Shown here: positions 6,525 to 7,602 of the stretch, in pieces | Layout: each line of letters starts with the position of its first letter | Numbering within the stretch: position 1 is the first letter of the stretch | Assembly (NCBI GenBank): GCA_945870465.1 | Contig: CAMBSS010000188.1 | Location: 1 to 7,602 of the forward strand | Direction: 5' to 3' | From: Bordetella parapertussis | GTDB lineage: Bacteria; Pseudomonadota; Gammaproteobacteria; Burkholderiales; SG8-41 | Length of the DNA: 7,602 bases | Notes under the pieces: generated by a model | Seen by the model: only the letters and a program-made list of their open reading frames with translations | The model's database searches: none | Told to the model about the DNA's origin: nothing | Translations under genes and position numbers: made by a program

Positions 6525-6621
6525 CAAGACGTGGATGCCACTGCGCGGCCTTCCTGTAATTTATTAAAATACAATAACTTAATTTATTTATTACCGCGTC
6601 ATAACGGCACAAGACGTCGAT
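6525..6621 (+). repeat. Imperfect 12-base direct repeat flanking an AT-rich block
   Basis: CAAGACGTGGAT (6525-6536) and CAAGACGTCGAT (6610-6621) match at 11 of 12 positions, 85 bases apart. The first copy also completes a dyad CGTCTT-C-AAGACG (6519-6531). They lie on either side of the AT-rich tract and upstream of the last prepilin gene, where activator sites would be expected. Confidence 0.3.
6557..6593. other. AT-rich tract upstream of the last prepilin gene
   Basis: 35 of 37 bases are A or T, in strong contrast to the GC-rich surroundings. It contains -10-like strings (TAAAAT, TACAAT) but no convincing -35 at legal spacing. It could serve as a bending site (IHF-like), an UP element or a nucleoid-protein site. 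I found no good IHF consensus in it. Confidence 0.5.
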
Positions 6622-6666
6622 TTGCATGTCTCCAGGATGCTGTTTAGAGCCCCTATTGGGTTGACC

Positions 6667-6711
6667 TGGCACCCGGGCATGAAATTTGCCACATTTGGCA
6701 CACTTGTGCCA
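6667..6711. promoter_or_regulatory. Cluster of TGGCA/TGCCA half-sites, possible operator or RNA switch
   Basis: Half-sites TGGCA (6667-6671), TGCCA (6687-6691), TGGCA (6696-6700) and TGCCA (6707-6711) alternate. The last two form a perfect palindrome TGGCACA-CT-TGTGCCA (6696-6711). Starts at 6667, 6687 and 6707 are 20 bases apart, about two helical turns. If transcribed, the pairs 6687-6700 and 6696-6711 would form mutually exclusive hairpins. Confidence 0.45.
6675..6690 (+). promoter_or_regulatory. Possible sigma-54 promoter of the last prepilin gene
   Basis: GGGCATG-AAAT-TTGCC matches the sigma-54 pattern TGGCAYR-N4-TTGCW at all but the first and last positions, with GG (6676-6677) and GC (6688-6689) correctly spaced. 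Transcription would start near 6701, 41 bases before GTG 6742. Major pilin genes are often sigma-54 and PilR dependent, which makes this plausible. A TTGACC at 6661-6666 is a possible sigma-70 -35 but has no good -10. Confidence 0.4.
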
Positions 6712-6727
6712 TTTGAGTTCTTCCCGA

Positions 6728-6734
6728 TAAGGAG
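6728..6734 (+). promoter_or_regulatory. Ribosome binding site deciding the start of the last prepilin gene
   Basis: TAAGGAG lies 7 bases before GTG 6742 and fixes that start. The in-frame ATGs further upstream (6622, 6679) would give long leaders and lie before the likely promoter or start of transcription. Confidence 0.75.
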
Positions 6735-6741
6735 AAAAAAC

Positions 6742-7452
6742 GTGCGAACCAAACAACAGGGATTTACGCTGATCGAAATCGCGATCGTGCTGGTCATTAT
6801 CGGCCTGCTCCTCGGCGGCGTGTTAAAAGGCCAGGAACTGATCACCAGTGCCCGCGTGCGCAACCTGATCTCGCAGCAGGAAGGCGTCAAAGCCGCTTAC
6901 TTCGGCTTCCTCGACCGCTACCGCGCCCTGCCCGGCGATTACGGTGCCGCGAGCACAAATATTTCGTGCACTCCCGCATGCACCAACGGCAACAACAACG
7001 GCACGATCCGCTCGATCGCCGATGGCGACACAGTCGACGAACCCATCGCGGCGTGGGAGCACTTGTCGAAATCGGGCTTCATCAACGGCAGCTATTCGTA
7101 TGCGGCCTTTCCCGAGACCACGGCATCGGCGCCGGCCAACCCGTATGCGCGCTTTCTGCGCCTGTCCTATGACGGCGTATACGGCACGGGCACGGCGGCC
7201 GCACCCAATACGCTGCGGCACAACATCAAGACCGGCAACCAGATTCCGTCGGATTTGCTGGCTGAAATCGACCGCAAGACGGACGACGGTATTCCGACCA
7301 GTGGTTCGTTCCAGTTCAGCGTGTATGACGGCGGCGGCGCCGCCGGCGCGGTTGCGCCGACCGGTGCTGGCGGCTGCTATGCCGCGGGCCCGCCTGCGGT
7401 CTGGACCGCAACACCGCCGACGCCCAACTGCGGATCTTCCGGCCTGCTCTAA
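6742..7452 (+). CDS. Type IV prepilin-like protein (FTLIE class)
   Basis: Starting at GTG 6742 this is a 236-residue prepilin with a short basic leader M-R-T-K-Q-Q-G7 and mature start F-T-L-I-E12, Glu at mature position 5. The hydrophobic helix spans about 8-29. A common pattern of this pilin-like family follows: A-R-V-R-N-L-I-S-Q-Q-E (37-47), Y-R-A-L-P-G-D-Y (60-67), N-G-N-N-N-G (82-87), W-E-H-L-S-K-S-G-F-I-N-G-S-Y (105-118) and D-R-K-T-D-D-G-I-P (177-185). Cys76/Cys80 and Cys212/Cys230 may form disulfides. It lacks the L-P-C-P-D core of genes A-C, so it is a different pilin type. It stands alone between a rich regulatory region and a terminator, as expected for a separately controlled pilin. 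It is likely processed by a PilD-type peptidase; whether it is a major pilin or a pseudopilin cannot be told. Confidence 0.85.
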   Translation: MRTKQQGFTLIEIAIVLVIIGLLLGGVLKGQELITSARVRNLISQQEGVKAAYFGFLDRYRALPGDYGAASTNISCTPACTNGNNNGTIRSIADGDTVDEPIAAWEHLSKSGFINGSYSYAAFPETTASAPANPYARFLRLSYDGVYGTGTAAAPNTLRHNIKTGNQIPSDLLAEIDRKTDDGIPTSGSFQFSVYDGGGAAGAVAPTGAGGCYAAGPPAVWTATPPTPNCGSSGLL

Positions 7453-7471
7453 GATCAGTTTCAGCCTGCAA

Positions 7472-7499
7472 AAAAAAGCCCGCTCACGCGGGCTTTTTT
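7472..7499. terminator. Bidirectional intrinsic terminator
   Basis: GCCCGC-TCAC-GCGGGC is preceded by a run of A and followed by six T, so it can end transcripts from both the prepilin gene (20 bases after its stop) and the convergent gene at 7520. The A and T runs also pair, extending the stem. Confidence 0.9.
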
Positions 7500-7519
7500 A
7501 TTGTCTCCAGGCCAAACAC

Positions 7520-7602
7520 CTAGCCCTGCATCACGCGGATCTCCGCGGCCGCGCAATCGAGTTCCGCGCCGTACAACACCAGCACGTCGCCGGCTTCGAT
7601 GC
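7520..7602 (-). CDS. C-terminal end of a TrkA-C-domain cation transporter (partial)
   Basis: On the minus strand the frame entering at 7602 reads I-E-A-G-D-V-L-V-L-Y-G, then about 15 more residues rich in Ala and Glu, to a TAG at 7522-7520. The phrase 'GD-L-L-G' near the C-terminus followed by a short helix is typical of the last strands of a TrkA-C domain, as at the end of CPA2-type cation:proton antiporters or Trk/Kef proteins. Only 26 residues are present, so the family call is tentative; the rest lies beyond the window. Confidence 0.5.
   Translation of the reverse strand, partial: IEAGDVLVLYGAELDCAAAEIRVMQG

Noticed and set aside
6696..6711. TGGCAC at 6696 as the -24 box of a sigma-54 promoter
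   Set aside because: The -12 position reads CC instead of GC; spacing is off by one base. The element at 6675-6690 fits better.
6622..6741. Upstream in-frame starts for the last prepilin (6622, 6679)
   Set aside because: They would give a 28-47 residue leader and no ribosome site, whereas GTG 6742 has TAAGGAG at 7 bases and a normal short prepilin leader.
1..7602. CRISPR array, tRNA, rRNA, insertion sequence or attachment site
   Set aside because: No repeat-spacer pattern, no cloverleaf or rRNA-like stretch, no transposase or integrase motif, and no terminal inverted repeats were seen.

Overview
The window is a GC-rich bacterial segment. It is dominated by proteins made as type IV prepilin-like precursors. 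Gene style suggests a betaproteobacterium (Rhodocyclales/Nitrosomonadales-like): prepilin genes built around an LPCPD...LPW-TLG-P motif, a long multi-spanning sensor kinase, and a permease plus helical-protein pair. This placement is inference; no rRNA or other marker gene is present.

Layout. (1) 48-3174, plus strand: three prepilin-like genes. Genes A (48-1142) and C (2077-3174) are clear paralogues of about 365 residues that lack the Glu at mature position 5. Gene B (1154-1906), between them, is a classical FTLIE prepilin of 250 residues. All three share a cysteine-flanked core that follows the N-terminal helix. In A and B this core carries an acidic D-x-N-x-D-G-x-x-(E/D) loop resembling a calcium site; in C the loop is interrupted by an insertion. 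A and B are 11 bases apart and probably co-transcribed. C has its own leader with a perfect TATAAT and an upstream hairpin. (2) 3192-4898, minus strand: an orphan sensor histidine kinase with about eight membrane helices, convergent with gene C. (3) 4975-6509, plus strand: an ABC-2 type permease and a membrane-anchored helical protein overlapping by 4 bases. They are divergent from the kinase across a 76-base gap with overlapping -10-like elements. No ATPase partner is in the window. (4) 6510-6741: a 231-base intergenic region with an AT-rich block, direct repeats, a possible sigma-54 promoter and a cluster of inverted half-sites. (5) 6742-7452: a separate FTLIE prepilin ending at a strong bidirectional terminator. 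(6) 7520-7602, minus strand: the 3' end of a gene whose C-terminus looks like a TrkA-C domain of a cation transporter.

How they may work together. Genes A-B-C look like substrates of a prepilin peptidase and a type IV pilus or type II secretion-like machine encoded elsewhere; no peptidase, ATPase, platform or secretin gene is visible here. A and C, without Glu5, could be tip or minor subunits alongside B. The kinase may respond to a membrane signal, but no response regulator lies next to it. The most distinctive features are the A-B-C cassette with its shared core, and the dense regulatory region in front of the last prepilin gene.
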